Below, piece by piece: positions 23,601-38,200 of a stretch of 64,000 nucleotides of DNA. Below the pieces are notes generated by a model. It did no database searches, was not told the DNA's origin, and worked only from the letters and a program-made list of their open reading frames with translations. The stretch comes from Baylisascaris procyonis (taxonomy: Eukaryota > Nematoda > Chromadorea > Rhabditida > Ascarididae). The stretch covers positions 3,844,001 through 3,908,000 of the forward strand of contig JAZARR010000214.1 in assembly GCA_037389465.1 (NCBI GenBank), read 5' to 3'. A program made the position numbers and the translations under genes. Each line of letters opens with the position of its first letter. The stretch's first letter is position 1.

Positions 23601-26600
23601 CCACCTCCTATGGTCATCCATTCTTAGAAGTTACTGCATCCAATGATCATCCATTCTTAGAAGTTACTGCCTCCAATGGTCATCCATCCTTAGAAGTTAC
23701 CGCCTCCAATGGTCATCCATTCTTAGAAGTTACTGCATCCAATGATCATCCATTCTTAGAAGTTACTGCCTCCAATGGTCATCCATCCTTAGAAGTTACC
23801 ACCTCCTATGGTCATCCATTCTTAGAAGTTACTGCATCCAATGATCATCCATTCTTAGAAGTTACTGCCTCCAATGGTCATCCATCCTTAGAAGTTACTG
23901 CCTCCAATGGTCATCTATCCTTAGAAGTTACTGCATCCAATGGTCATCCATTCTTAGAAGTTACTGCCTCCAATGGTCATCCATCCTTAGAAGTTACCAC
24001 CTCCTATGGTCATCCATTCTTAGAAGTTACTGCATCCAATGATCATCCATTCTTAGAAGTTACTGCCTCCAATGGTCATCCATCCTTAGAAGTTACTGCC
24101 TCCAATGGTCATCCATTCTTAGAAGTTACTGCATCCAATGATCATCCATTCTTAGAAGTTACTGCCTCCAATGGTCATCCATCCTTAGAAGTTACTGCAT
24201 CCAATGGTCATCCATTCTTAGAAGTTACTGCCTCCAATGGTCATCCATCCTTAGAAGTTACCACCTCCTATGGTCATCCATTCTTAGAAGTTACTGCATC
24301 CAATGATCATCCATTCTTAGAAGTTACTGCCTCCAATGGTCATCCATCCTTAGAAGTTACCACCTCCTATGGTCATCCATTCTTAGAAGTTACTGCATCC
24401 AATGATCATCCATTCTTAGAAGTTACTGCCTCCAATGGTCATCCATCCTTAGAAGTTACTGCCTCCAATGGTCATCTATCCTTAGAAGTTACTGCATCCA
24501 ATGGTCATCCATTCTTAGAAGTTACTGCCTCCAATGGTCATCCATCCTTAGAAGTTACCACCTCCTATGGTCATCCATTCTTAGAAGTTACTGCATCCAA
24601 TGATCATCCATTCTTAGAAGTTACTGCCTCCAATGGTCATCCATCCTTAGAAGTTACCACCTCCTATGGTCATCCATTCTTAGAAGTTACTGCATCCAAT
24701 GATCATCCATTCTTAGAAGTTACTGCCTCCAATGGTCATCCATCCTTAGAAGTTACCGCCTCCAATGGTCATCCATTCTTAGAAGTTACTGCATCCAATG
24801 ATCATCCATTCTTAGAAGTTACTGCCTCCAATGGTCATCCATCCTTAGAAGTTACTGCCTCCAATGGTCATCCATCCTTAGAAGTTACTGCATCCAATGG
24901 TCATCCATTCTTAGAAGTTACTGCCTCCAATGGTCATCCATCCTTAGAAGTTACCACCTCCTATGGTCATCCATTCTTAGAAGTTACTGCATCCAATGAT
25001 CATCCATTCTTAGAAGTTACTGCCTCCAATGGTCATCCATCCTTAGAAGTTACCACCTCCTATGGTCATCCATTCTTAGAAGTTACTGCATCCAATGATC
25101 ATCCATTCTTAGAAGTTACTGCCTCCAATGGTCATCCATCCTTAGAAGTTACTGCCTCCTATGGTCATCTATCCTTAGAAGTTACTGCATCCAATGATCA
25201 TCCATTCTTAGAAGTTACTGCCTCCAATGGTCATCCATCCTTAGAAGTTACCACCTCCTATGGTCATCCATTCTTAGAAGTTACTGCATCCAATGATCAT
25301 CCATTCTTAGAAGTTACTGCCTCCAATGGTCATCCATCCTTAGAAGTTACCACCTCCTATGGTCATCCATTCTTAGAAGTTACTGCATCCAATGGTCATC
25401 CATTCTTAGAAGTTACTGCCTCCAATGGTCATCCATCCTTAGAAGTTACCACCTCCTATGGTCATCCATTCTTAGAAGTTACTGCATCCAATGATCATCC
25501 ATTCTTAGAAGTTACTGCCTCCAATGGTCATCCATCCTTAGAAGTTACTGCCTCCAATGGTCATCCATCCTTAGAAGTTACTGCATCCAATGGTCATCCA
25601 TTCTTAGAAGTTACTGCCTCCAATGGTCATCCATCCTTAGAAGTTACCACCTCCTATGGTCATCCATTCTTAGAAGTTACTGCATCCAATGATCATCCAT
25701 TCTTAGAAGTTACTGCCTCCAATGGTCATCCATCCTTAGAAGTTACCGCCTCCAATGGTCATCCATTCTTAGAAGTTACTGCATCCAATGATCATCCATT
25801 CTTAGAAGTTACTGCCTCCAATGGTCATCCATCCTTAGAAGTTACCACCTCCTATGGTCATCCATTCTTAGAAGTTACTGCATCCAATGATCATCCATTC
25901 TTAGAAGTTACTGCCTCCAATGGTCATCCATCCTTAGAAGTTACTGCCTCCAATGGTCATCCATCCTTAGAAGTTACTGCATCCAATGGTCATCCATTCT
26001 TAGAAGTTACTGCCTCCAATGGTCATCCATCCTTAGAAGTTACTGCCTCCAATGGTCATCCATTCTTAGAAGTTACTGCATCCAATGGTCATCCATTCTT
26101 AGAAGTTACTGCCTCCAATGGTCATCCATCCTTAGAAGTTACCACCTCCTATGGTCATCCATTCTTAGAAGTTACTGCATCCAATGATCATCCATTCTTA
26201 GAAGTTACTGCCTCCAATGGTCATCCATCCTTAGAAGTTACTGCCTCCAATGGTCATCTATCCTTAGAAGTTACTGCATCCAATGGTCATCCATTCTTAG
26301 AAGTTACTGCCTCCAATGGTCATCCATCCTTAGAAGTTACCACCTCCTATGGTCATCCATTCTTAGAAGTTACTGCATCCAATGATCATCCATTCTTAGA
26401 AGTTACTGCCTCCAATGGTCATCCATCCTTAGAAGTTACCGCCTCCAATGGTCATCCATTCTTAGAAGTTACTGCATCCAATGATCATCCATTCTTAGAA
26501 GTTACTGCCTCCAATGGTCATCCATCCTTAGAAGTTACCACCTCCTATGGTCATCCATTCTTAGAAGTTACTGCATCCAATGATCATCCATTCTTAGAAG

Positions 26601-29233
26601 TTACTGCCTCCAATGGTCATCCATCCTTAGAAGTTACCACCTCCTATGGTCATCCATTCTTAGAAGTTACTGCATCCAATGATCATCCATTCTTAGAAGT
26701 TACTGCCTCCAATGGTCATCCATCCTTAGAAGTTACTGCCTCCAATGGTCATCTATCCTTAGAAGTTACTGCATCCAATGGTCATCCATTCTTAGAAGTT
26801 ACTGCCTCCAATGGTCATCCATCCTTAGAAGTTACCACCTCCTATGGTCATCCATTCTTAGAAGTTACTGCATCCAATGATCATCCATTCTTAGAAGTTA
26901 CTGCCTCCAATGGTCATCCATCCTTAGAAGTTACCGCCTCCAATGGTCATCCATTCTTAGAAGTTACTGCATCCAATGATCATCCATTCTTAGAAGTTAC
27001 TGCCTCCAATGGTCATCCATCCTTAGAAGTTACCACCTCCTATGGTCATCCATTCTTAGAAGTTACTGCATCCAATGATCATCCATTCTTAGAAGTTACT
27101 GCCTCCAATGGTCATCCATCCTTAGAAGTTACCGCCTCCAATGGTCATCCATTCTTAGAAGTTACTGCATCCAATGATCATCCATTCTTAGAAGTTACTG
27201 CCTCCAATGGTCATCCATCCTTAGAAGTTACCACCTCCTATGGTCATCCATTCTTAGAAGTTACTGCATCCAATGATCATCCATTCTTAGAAGTTACTGC
27301 CTCCAATGGTCATCCATCCTTAGAAGTTACTGCCTCCAATGGTCATCCATCCTTAGAAGTTACTGCATCCAATGATCATCCATTCTTAGAAGTTACTGCC
27401 TCCAATGGTCATCCATCCTTAGAAGTTACCACCTCCTATGGTCATCCATTCTTAGAAGTTACTGCATCCAATGATCATCCATTCTTAGAAGTTACTGCCT
27501 CCAATGGTCATCCATCCTTAGAAGTTACCACCTCCTATGGTCATCCATTCTTAGAAGTTACTGCATCCAATGATCATCCATTCTTAGAAGTTACTGCCTC
27601 CAATGGTCATCCATCCTTAGAAGTTACTGCCTCCAATGGTCATCCATCCTTAGAAGTTACTGCATCCAATGGTCATCCATTCTTAGAAGTTACTGCCTCC
27701 AATGGTCATCCATCCTTAGAAGTTACCACCTCCTATGGTCATCCATTCTTAGAAGTTACTGCATCCAATGATCATCCATTCTTAGAAGTTACTGCCTCCA
27801 ATGGTCATCCATCCTTAGAAGTTACTGCCTCCAATGGTCATCCATTCTTAGAAGTTACTGCATCCAATGGTCATCCATTCTTAGAAGTTACTGCCTCCAA
27901 TGGTCATCCATCCTTAGAAGTTACCACCTCCTATGGTCATCCATTCTTAGAAGTTACTGCATCCAATGATCATCCATTCTTAGAAGTTACTGCCTCCAAT
28001 GGTCATCCATCCTTAGAAGTTACCACCTCCTATGGTCATCCATTCTTAGAAGTTACTGCATCCAATGATCATCCATTCTTAGAAGTTACTGCCTCCAATG
28101 GTCATCCATCCTTAGAAGTTACTGCCTCCAATGGTCATCCATCCTTAGAAGTTACTGCATCCAATGGTCATCCATTCTTAGAAGTTACTGCCTCCAATGG
28201 TCATCCATCCTTAGAAGTTACCACCTCCTATGGTCATCCATTCTTAGAAGTTACTGCATCCAATGATCATCCATTCTTAGAAGTTACTGCCTCCAATGGT
28301 CATCCATCCTTAGAAGTTACCACCTCCTATGGTCATCCATTCTTAGAAGTTACTGCATCCAATGATCATCCATTCTTAGAAGTTACTGCCTCCAATGGTC
28401 ATCCATCCTTAGAAGTTACTGCCTCCAATGGTCATCCATCCTTAGAAGTTACTGCATCCAATGGTCATCCATTCTTAGAAGTTACTGCCTCCAATGGTCA
28501 TCCATCCTTAGAAGTTACCACCTCCTATGGTCATCCATTCTTAGAAGTTACTGCATCCAATGATCATCCATTCTTAGAAGTTACTGCCTCCAATGGTCAT
28601 CCATCCTTAGAAGTTACCGCCTCCAATGGTCATCCATTCTTAGAAGTTACTGCATCCAATGATCATCCATTCTTAGAAGTTACTGCCTCCAATGGTCATC
28701 CATCCTTAGAAGTTACCACCTCCTATGGTCATCCATTCTTAGAAGTTACTGCATCCAATGATCATCCATTCTTAGAAGTTACTGCCTCCAATGGTCATCC
28801 ATCCTTAGAAGTTACCACCTCCTATGGTCATCCATTCTTAGAAGTTACTGCATCCAATGATCATCCATTCTTAGAAGTTACTGCCTCCAATGGTCATCCA
28901 TCCTTAGAAGTTACTGCCTCCAATGGTCATCCATCCTTAGAAGTTACTGCATCCAATGGTCATCCATTCTTAGAAGTTACTGCCTCCAATGGTCATCCAT
29001 CCTTAGAAGTTACCACCTCCTATGGTCATCCATTCTTAGAAGTTACTGCATCCAATGATCATCCATTCTTAGAAGTTACTGCCTCCAATGGTCATCCATC
29101 CTTAGAAGTTACCACCTCCTATGGTCATCCATTCTTAGAAGTTACTGCATCCAATGATCATCCATTCTTAGAAGTTACTGCCTCCAATGGTCATCCATCC
29201 TTAGAAGTTACTGCCTCCAATGGTCATCTATCT
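20618..29233 (+). other. Stop-free frame in satellite, about 2,872 codons, no ATG
   Basis: Continuous 11-residue repeat frame from the TAA at 20,615 to the single-base deletion at 29,231. The deletion brings TAG (29,234-29,236) into this frame. No ATG occurs in frame. Confidence 0.6.
29231..29232 (+). other. Only indel seen in the array: 1-bp deletion
   Basis: CATCTATCCTTAGAAG is present as CATCTATCTTAGAAG. The spacing between landmarks at 29,168 and 29,233 is 65 instead of 66. All positions to the right are shifted by one, moving the open frame to the next register. It is in a CTATCC-type monomer, the last of that kind I saw. A sequencing or consensus error is possible. Confidence 0.95.
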
Positions 29234-32200
29234 TAGAAGTTACTGCATCCAATGGTCATCCATTCTTAGAAGTTACTGCCTCCAATGGTCATCCATCCTT
29301 AGAAGTTACCACCTCCTATGGTCATCCATTCTTAGAAGTTACTGCATCCAATGATCATCCATTCTTAGAAGTTACTGCCTCCAATGGTCATCCATCCTTA
29401 GAAGTTACCGCCTCCAATGGTCATCCATTCTTAGAAGTTACTGCATCCAATGATCATCCATTCTTAGAAGTTACTGCCTCCAATGGTCATCCATCCTTAG
29501 AAGTTACCACCTCCTATGGTCATCCATTCTTAGAAGTTACTGCATCCAATGATCATCCATTCTTAGAAGTTACTGCCTCCAATGGTCATCCATCCTTAGA
29601 AGTTACCACCTCCTATGGTCATCCATTCTTAGAAGTTACTGCATCCAATGATCATCCATTCTTAGAAGTTACTGCCTCCAATGGTCATCCATCCTTAGAA
29701 GTTACTGCCTCCAATGGTCATCCATCCTTAGAAGTTACTGCATCCAATGGTCATCCATTCTTAGAAGTTACTGCCTCCAATGGTCATCCATCCTTAGAAG
29801 TTACCACCTCCTATGGTCATCCATTCTTAGAAGTTACTGCATCCAATGATCATCCATTCTTAGAAGTTACTGCCTCCAATGGTCATCCATCCTTAGAAGT
29901 TACCGCCTCCAATGGTCATCCATTCTTAGAAGTTACTGCATCCAATGGTCATCCATTCTTAGAAGTTACTGCCTCCAATGGTCATCCATCCTTAGAAGTT
30001 ACCACCTCCTATGGTCATCCATTCTTAGAAGTTACTGCATCCAATGATCATCCATTCTTAGAAGTTACTGCCTCCAATGGTCATCCATCCTTAGAAGTTA
30101 CCGCCTCCAATGGTCATCCATTCTTAGAAGTTACTGCATCCAATGATCATCCATTCTTAGAAGTTACTGCCTCCAATGGTCATCCATCCTTAGAAGTTAC
30201 CACCTCCTATGGTCATCCATTCTTAGAAGTTACTGCATCCAATGATCATCCATTCTTAGAAGTTACTGCCTCCAATGGTCATCCATCCTTAGAAGTTACT
30301 GCCTCCAATGGTCATCCATCCTTAGAAGTTACTGCATCCAATGATCATCCATTCTTAGAAGTTACTGCCTCCAATGGTCATCCATCCTTAGAAGTTACCA
30401 CCTCCTATGGTCATCCATTCTTAGAAGTTACTGCATCCAATGATCATCCATTCTTAGAAGTTACTGCCTCCAATGGTCATCCATCCTTAGAAGTTACCAC
30501 CTCCTATGGTCATCCATTCTTAGAAGTTACTGCATCCAATGATCATCCATTCTTAGAAGTTACTGCCTCCAATGGTCATCCATTCTTAGAAGTTACTGCA
30601 TCCAATGATCATCCATTCTTAGAAGTTACTGCCTCCAATGGTCATCCATCCTTAGAAGTTACTGCCTCCAATGGTCATCCATCCTTAGAAGTTACTGCAT
30701 CCAATGGTCATCCATTCTTAGAAGTTACTGCCTCCAATGGTCATCCATCCTTAGAAGTTACCACCTCCTATGGTCATCCATTCTTAGAAGTTACTGCATC
30801 CAATGATCATCCATTCTTAGAAGTTACTGCCTCCAATGGTCATCCATCCTTAGAAGTTACTGCCTCCAATGGTCATCCATCCTTAGAAGTTACTGCATCC
30901 AATGGTCATCCATTCTTAGAAGTTACTGCCTCCAATGGTCATCCATCCTTAGAAGTTACCACCTCCTATGGTCATCCATTCTTAGAAGTTACTGCATCCA
31001 ATGATCATCCATTCTTAGAAGTTACTGCCTCCAATGGTCATCCATCCTTAGAAGTTACCACCTCCTATGGTCATCCATTCTTAGAAGTTACTGCATCCAA
31101 TGATCATCCATTCTTAGAAGTTACTGCCTCCAATGGTCATCCATCCTTAGAAGTTACTGCCTCCAATGGTCATCCATCCTTAGAAGTTACTGCATCCAAT
31201 GGTCATCCATTCTTAGAAGTTACTGCCTCCAATGGTCATCCATCCTTAGAAGTTACCACCTCCTATGGTCATCCATTCTTAGAAGTTACTGCATCCAATG
31301 ATCATCCATTCTTAGAAGTTACTGCCTCCAATGGTCATCCATCCTTAGAAGTTACCACCTCCTATGGTCATCCATTCTTAGAAGTTACTGCATCCAATGA
31401 TCATCCATTCTTAGAAGTTACTGCCTCCAATGGTCATCCATCCTTAGAAGTTACTGCCTCCAATGGTCATCCATCCTTAGAAGTTACTGCATCCAATGGT
31501 CATCCATTCTTAGAAGTTACTGCCTCCAATGGTCATCCATCCTTAGAAGTTACCACCTCCTATGGTCATCCATTCTTAGAAGTTACTGCATCCAATGATC
31601 ATCCATTCTTAGAAGTTACTGCCTCCAATGGTCATCCATCCTTAGAAGTTACCGCCTCCAATGGTCATCCATTCTTAGAAGTTACTGCATCCAATGATCA
31701 TCCATTCTTAGAAGTTACTGCCTCCAATGGTCATCCATCCTTAGAAGTTACCACCTCCTATGGTCATCCATTCTTAGAAGTTACTGCATCCAATGATCAT
31801 CCATTCTTAGAAGTTACTGCCTCCAATGGTCATCCATCCTTAGAAGTTACCACCTCCTATGGTCATCCATTCTTAGAAGTTACTGCATCCAATGATCATC
31901 CATTCTTAGAAGTTACTGCCTCCAATGGTCATCCATCCTTAGAAGTTACTGCCTCCAATGGTCATCCATCCTTAGAAGTTACTGCATCCAATGGTCATCC
32001 ATTCTTAGAAGTTACTGCCTCCAATGGTCATCCATCCTTAGAAGTTACCACCTCCTATGGTCATCCATTCTTAGAAGTTACTGCATCCAATGATCATCCA
32101 TTCTTAGAAGTTACTGCCTCCAATGGTCATCCATCCTTAGAAGTTACCACCTCCTATGGTCATCCATTCTTAGAAGTTACTGCATCCAATGATCATCCAT

Positions 32201-35200
32201 TCTTAGAAGTTACTGCCTCCAATGGTCATCCATCCTTAGAAGTTACCACCTCCTATGGTCATCCATTCTTAGAAGTTACTGCATCCAATGATCATCCATT
32301 CTTAGAAGTTACTGCCTCCAATGGTCATCCATCCTTAGAAGTTACCGCCTCCAATGGTCATCCATTCTTAGAAGTTACTGCATCCAATGATCATCCATTC
32401 TTAGAAGTTACTGCCTCCAATGGTCATCCATCCTTAGAAGTTACCACCTCCTATGGTCATCCATTCTTAGAAGTTACTGCATCCAATGATCATCCATTCT
32501 TAGAAGTTACTGCCTCCAATGGTCATCCATCCTTAGAAGTTACTGCCTCCAATGGTCATCCATTCTTAGAAGTTACTGCATCCAATGGTCATCCATTCTT
32601 AGAAGTTACTGCCTCCAATGGTCATCCATCCTTAGAAGTTACCACCTCCTATGGTCATCCATTCTTAGAAGTTACTGCATCCAATGATCATCCATTCTTA
32701 GAAGTTACTGCCTCCAATGGTCATCCATCCTTAGAAGTTACTGCCTCCAATGGTCATCCATTCTTAGAAGTTACTGCATCCAATGGTCATCCATTCTTAG
32801 AAGTTACTGCCTCCAATGGTCATCCATCCTTAGAAGTTACCACCTCCAATGGTCATCCATTCTTAGAAGTTACTGCCTCCAATGGTCATCCATCCTTAGA
32901 AGTTACCACCTCCTATGGTCATCCATTCTTAGAAGTTACTGCATCCAATGATCATCCATTCTTAGAAGTTACTGCCTCCAATGGTCATCCATCCTTAGAA
33001 GTTACTGCCTCCAATGGTCATCCATTCTTAGAAGTTACTGCATCCAATGATCATCCATTCTTAGAAGTTACTGCCTCCAATGGTCATCCATCCTTAGAAG
33101 TTACCACCTCCTATGGTCATCCATTCTTAGAAGTTACTGCATCCAATGATCATCCATTCTTAGAAGTTACTGCCTCCAATGGTCATCCATCCTTAGAAGT
33201 TACCACCTCCTATGGTCATCCATTCTTAGAAGTTACTGCATCCAATGATCATCCATTCTTAGAAGTTACTGCCTCCAATGGTCATCCATCCTTAGAAGTT
33301 ACTGCCTCCAATGGTCATCCATTCTTAGAAGTTACTGCATCCAATGATCATCCATTCTTAGAAGTTACTGCCTCCAATGGTCATCCATCCTTAGAAGTTA
33401 CTGCCTCCAATGGTCATCCATTCTTAGAAGTTACTGCATCCAATGGTCATCCATTCTTAGAAGTTACTGCCTCCAATGGTCATCCATCCTTAGAAGTTAC
33501 CACCTCCTATGGTCATCCATTCTTAGAAGTTACTGCCTCCAATGGTCATCCATCCTTAGAAGTTACCACCTCCTATGGTCATCCATTCTTAGAAGTTACT
33601 GCATCCAATGATCATCCATTCTTAGAAGTTACTGCCTCCAATGGTCATCCATCCTTAGAAGTTACTGCCTCCAATGGTCATCCATTCTTAGAAGTTACTG
33701 CATCCAATGATCATCCATTCTTAGAAGTTACTGCCTCCAATGGTCATCCATCCTTAGAAGTTACCACCTCCTATGGTCATCCATTCTTAGAAGTTACTGC
33801 ATCCAATGATCATCCATTCTTAGAAGTTACTGCCTCCAATGGTCATCCATCCTTAGAAGTTACCACCTCCTATGGTCATCCATTCTTAGAAGTTACTGCA
33901 TCCAATGATCATCCATTCTTAGAAGTTACTGCCTCCAATGGTCATCCATCCTTAGAAGTTACTGCCTCCAATGGTCATCCATTCTTAGAAGTTACTGCAT
34001 CCAATGATCATCCATTCTTAGAAGTTACTGCCTCCAATGGTCATCCATCCTTAGAAGTTACTGCATCCAATGATCATCCATTCTTAGAAGTTACTGCCTC
34101 CAATGGTCATCCATCCTTAGAAGTTACCACCTCCTATGGTCATCCATTCTTAGAAGTTACTGCATCCAATGATCATCCATTCTTAGAAGTTACTGCCTCC
34201 AATGGTCATCCATCCTTAGAAGTTACCACCTCCTATGGTCATCCATTCTTAGAAGTTACTGCATCCAATGATCATCCATTCTTAGAAGTTACTGCCTCCA
34301 ATGGTCATCCATCCTTAGAAGTTACCACCTCCTATGGTCATCCATTCTTAGAAGTTACTGCATCCAATGATCATCCATTCTTAGAAGTTACTGCCTCCAA
34401 TGGTCATCCATCCTTAGAAGTTACCGCCTCCAATGGTCATCCATTCTTAGAAGTTACTGCATCCAATGATCATCCATTCTTAGAAGTTACTGCCTCCAAT
34501 GGTCATCCATCCTTAGAAGTTACCACCTCCTATGGTCATCCATTCTTAGAAGTTACTGCATCCAATGATCATCCATTCTTAGAAGTTACTGCCTCCAATG
34601 GTCATCCATCCTTAGAAGTTACTGCCTCCAATGGTCATCCATTCTTAGAAGTTACTGCATCCAATGGTCATCCATTCTTAGAAGTTACTGCCTCCAATGG
34701 TCATCCATCCTTAGAAGTTACCACCTCCTATGGTCATCCATTCTTAGAAGTTACTGCATCCAATGATCATCCATTCTTAGAAGTTACTGCCTCCAATGGT
34801 CATCCATCCTTAGAAGTTACTGCCTCCAATGGTCATCCATTCTTAGAAGTTACTGCATCCAATGGTCATCCATTCTTAGAAGTTACTGCCTCCAATGGTC
34901 ATCCATCCTTAGAAGTTACCACCTCCTATGGTCATCCATTCTTAGAAGTTACTGCCTCCAATGGTCATCCATCCTTAGAAGTTACCACCTCCTATGGTCA
35001 TCCATTCTTAGAAGTTACTGCATCCAATGATCATCCATTCTTAGAAGTTACTGCCTCCAATGGTCATCCATCCTTAGAAGTTACTGCCTCCAATGGTCAT
35101 CCATTCTTAGAAGTTACTGCATCCAATGATCATCCATTCTTAGAAGTTACTGCCTCCAATGGTCATCCATCCTTAGAAGTTACCACCTCCTATGGTCATC

Positions 35201-38200
35201 CATTCTTAGAAGTTACTGCATCCAATGATCATCCATTCTTAGAAGTTACTGCCTCCAATGGTCATCCATCCTTAGAAGTTACCACCTCCTATGGTCATCC
35301 ATTCTTAGAAGTTACTGCATCCAATGATCATCCATTCTTAGAAGTTACTGCCTCCAATGGTCATCCATCCTTAGAAGTTACTGCCTCCAATGGTCATCCA
35401 TTCTTAGAAGTTACTGCATCCAATGATCATCCATTCTTAGAAGTTACTGCCTCCAATGGTCATCCATCCTTAGAAGTTACTGCCTCCAATGGTCATCCAT
35501 TCTTAGAAGTTACTGCATCCAATGGTCATCCATTCTTAGAAGTTACTGCCTCCAATGGTCATCCATCCTTAGAAGTTACCACCTCCAATGGTCATCCATT
35601 CTTAGAAGTTACTGCCTCCAATGGTCATCCATCCTTAGAAGTTACCACCTCCTATGGTCATCCATTCTTAGAAGTTACTGCATCCAATGATCATCCATTC
35701 TTAGAAGTTACTGCCTCCAATGGTCATCCATCCTTAGAAGTTACCGCCTCCAATGGTCATCCATTCTTAGAAGTTACTGCATCCAATGATCATCCATTCT
35801 TAGAAGTTACTGCCTCCAATGGTCATCCATCCTTAGAAGTTACCACCTCCTATGGTCATCCATTCTTAGAAGTTACTGCATCCAATGATCATCCATTCTT
35901 AGAAGTTACTGCCTCCAATGGTCATCCATCCTTAGAAGTTACCACCTCCTATGGTCATCCATTCTTAGAAGTTACTGCATCCAATGATCATCCATTCTTA
36001 GAAGTTACTGCCTCCAATGGTCATCCATCCTTAGAAGTTACTGCCTCCAATGGTCATCCATTCTTAGAAGTTACTGCATCCAATGGTCATCCATTCTTAG
36101 AAGTTACTGCCTCCAATGGTCATCCATCCTTAGAAGTTACCACCTCCTATGGTCATCCATTCTTAGAAGTTACTGCATCCAATGATCATCCATTCTTAGA
36201 AGTTACTGCCTCCAATGGTCATCCATCCTTAGAAGTTACCGCCTCCAATGGTCATCCATTCTTAGAAGTTACTGCATCCAATGATCATCCATTCTTAGAA
36301 GTTACTGCCTCCAATGGTCATCCATCCTTAGAAGTTACCACCTCCTATGGTCATCCATTCTTAGAAGTTACTGCATCCAATGATCATCCATTCTTAGAAG
36401 TTACTGCCTCCAATGGTCATCCATCCTTAGAAGTTACTGCATCCAATGGTCATCCATTCTTAGAAGTTACTGCCTCCAATGGTCATCCATCCTTAGAAGT
36501 TACCACCTCCTATGGTCATCCATTCTTAGAAGTTACTGCATCCAATGATCATCCATTCTTAGAAGTTACTGCCTCCAATGGTCATCCATCCTTAGAAGTT
36601 ACTGCATCCAATGGTCATCCATTCTTAGAAGTTACTGCCTCCAATGGTCATCCATCCTTAGAAGTTACCACCTCCTATGGTCATCCATTCTTAGAAGTTA
36701 CTGCATCCAATGATCATCCATTCTTAGAAGTTACTGCCTCCAATGGTCATCCATCCTTAGAAGTTACCGCCTCCAATGGTCATCCATTCTTAGAAGTTAC
36801 TGCATCCAATGATCATCCATTCTTAGAAGTTACTGCCTCCAATGGTCATCCATCCTTAGAAGTTACCGCCTCCTATGGTCATCCATTCTTAGAAGTTACT
36901 GCATCCAATGATCATCCATTCTTAGAAGTTACTGCCTCCAATGGTCATCCATCCTTAGAAGTTACCGCCTCCAATGGTCATCCATTCTTAGAAGTTACTG
37001 CATCCAATGATCATCCATTCTTAGAAGTTACTGCCTCCAATGGTCATCCATCCTTAGAAGTTACCACCTCCTATGGTCATCCATTCTTAGAAGTTACTGC
37101 ATCCAATGATCATCCATTCTTAGAAGTTACTGCCTCCAATGGTCATCCATCCTTAGAAGTTACTGCCTCCAATGGTCATCCATCCTTAGAAGTTACTGCA
37201 TCCAATGGTCATCCATTCTTAGAAGTTACTGCCTCCAATGGTCATCCATCCTTAGAAGTTACCACCTCCTATGGTCATCCATTCTTAGAAGTTACTGCAT
37301 CCAATGATCATCCATTCTTAGAAGTTACTGCCTCCAATGGTCATCCATCCTTAGAAGTTACCGCCTCCAATGGTCATCCATTCTTAGAAGTTACTGCATC
37401 CAATGATCATCCATTCTTAGAAGTTACTGCCTCCAATGGTCATCCATCCTTAGAAGTTACCACCTCCTATGGTCATCCATTCTTAGAAGTTACTGCATCC
37501 AATGATCATCCATTCTTAGAAGTTACTGCCTCCAATGGTCATCCATCCTTAGAAGTTACTGCATCCAATGGTCATCCATTCTTAGAAGTTACTGCCTCCA
37601 ATGGTCATCCATCCTTAGAAGTTACCACCTCCTATGGTCATCCATTCTTAGAAGTTACTGCATCCAATGATCATCCATTCTTAGAAGTTACTGCCTCCAA
37701 TGGTCATCCATCCTTAGAAGTTACTGCCTCCAATGGTCATCCATTCTTAGAAGTTACTGCATCCAATGATCATCCATTCTTAGAAGTTACTGCCTCCAAT
37801 GGTCATCCATCCTTAGAAGTTACCACCTCCAATGGTCATCCATTCTTAGAAGTTACTGCATCCAATGATCATCCATTCTTAGAAGTTACTGCCTCCAATG
37901 GTCATCCATCCTTAGAAGTTACTGCATCCAATGATCATCCATTCTTAGAAGTTACTGCCTCCAATGGTCATCCATCCTTAGAAGTTACTGCCTCCAATGG
38001 TCATCCATCCTTAGAAGTTACTGCATCCAATGGTCATCCATTCTTAGAAGTTACTGCCTCCAATGGTCATCCATCCTTAGAAGTTACCACCTCCTATGGT
38101 CATCCATTCTTAGAAGTTACTGCATCCAATGATCATCCATTCTTAGAAGTTACTGCCTCCAATGGTCATCCATCCTTAGAAGTTACCACCTCCTATGGTC

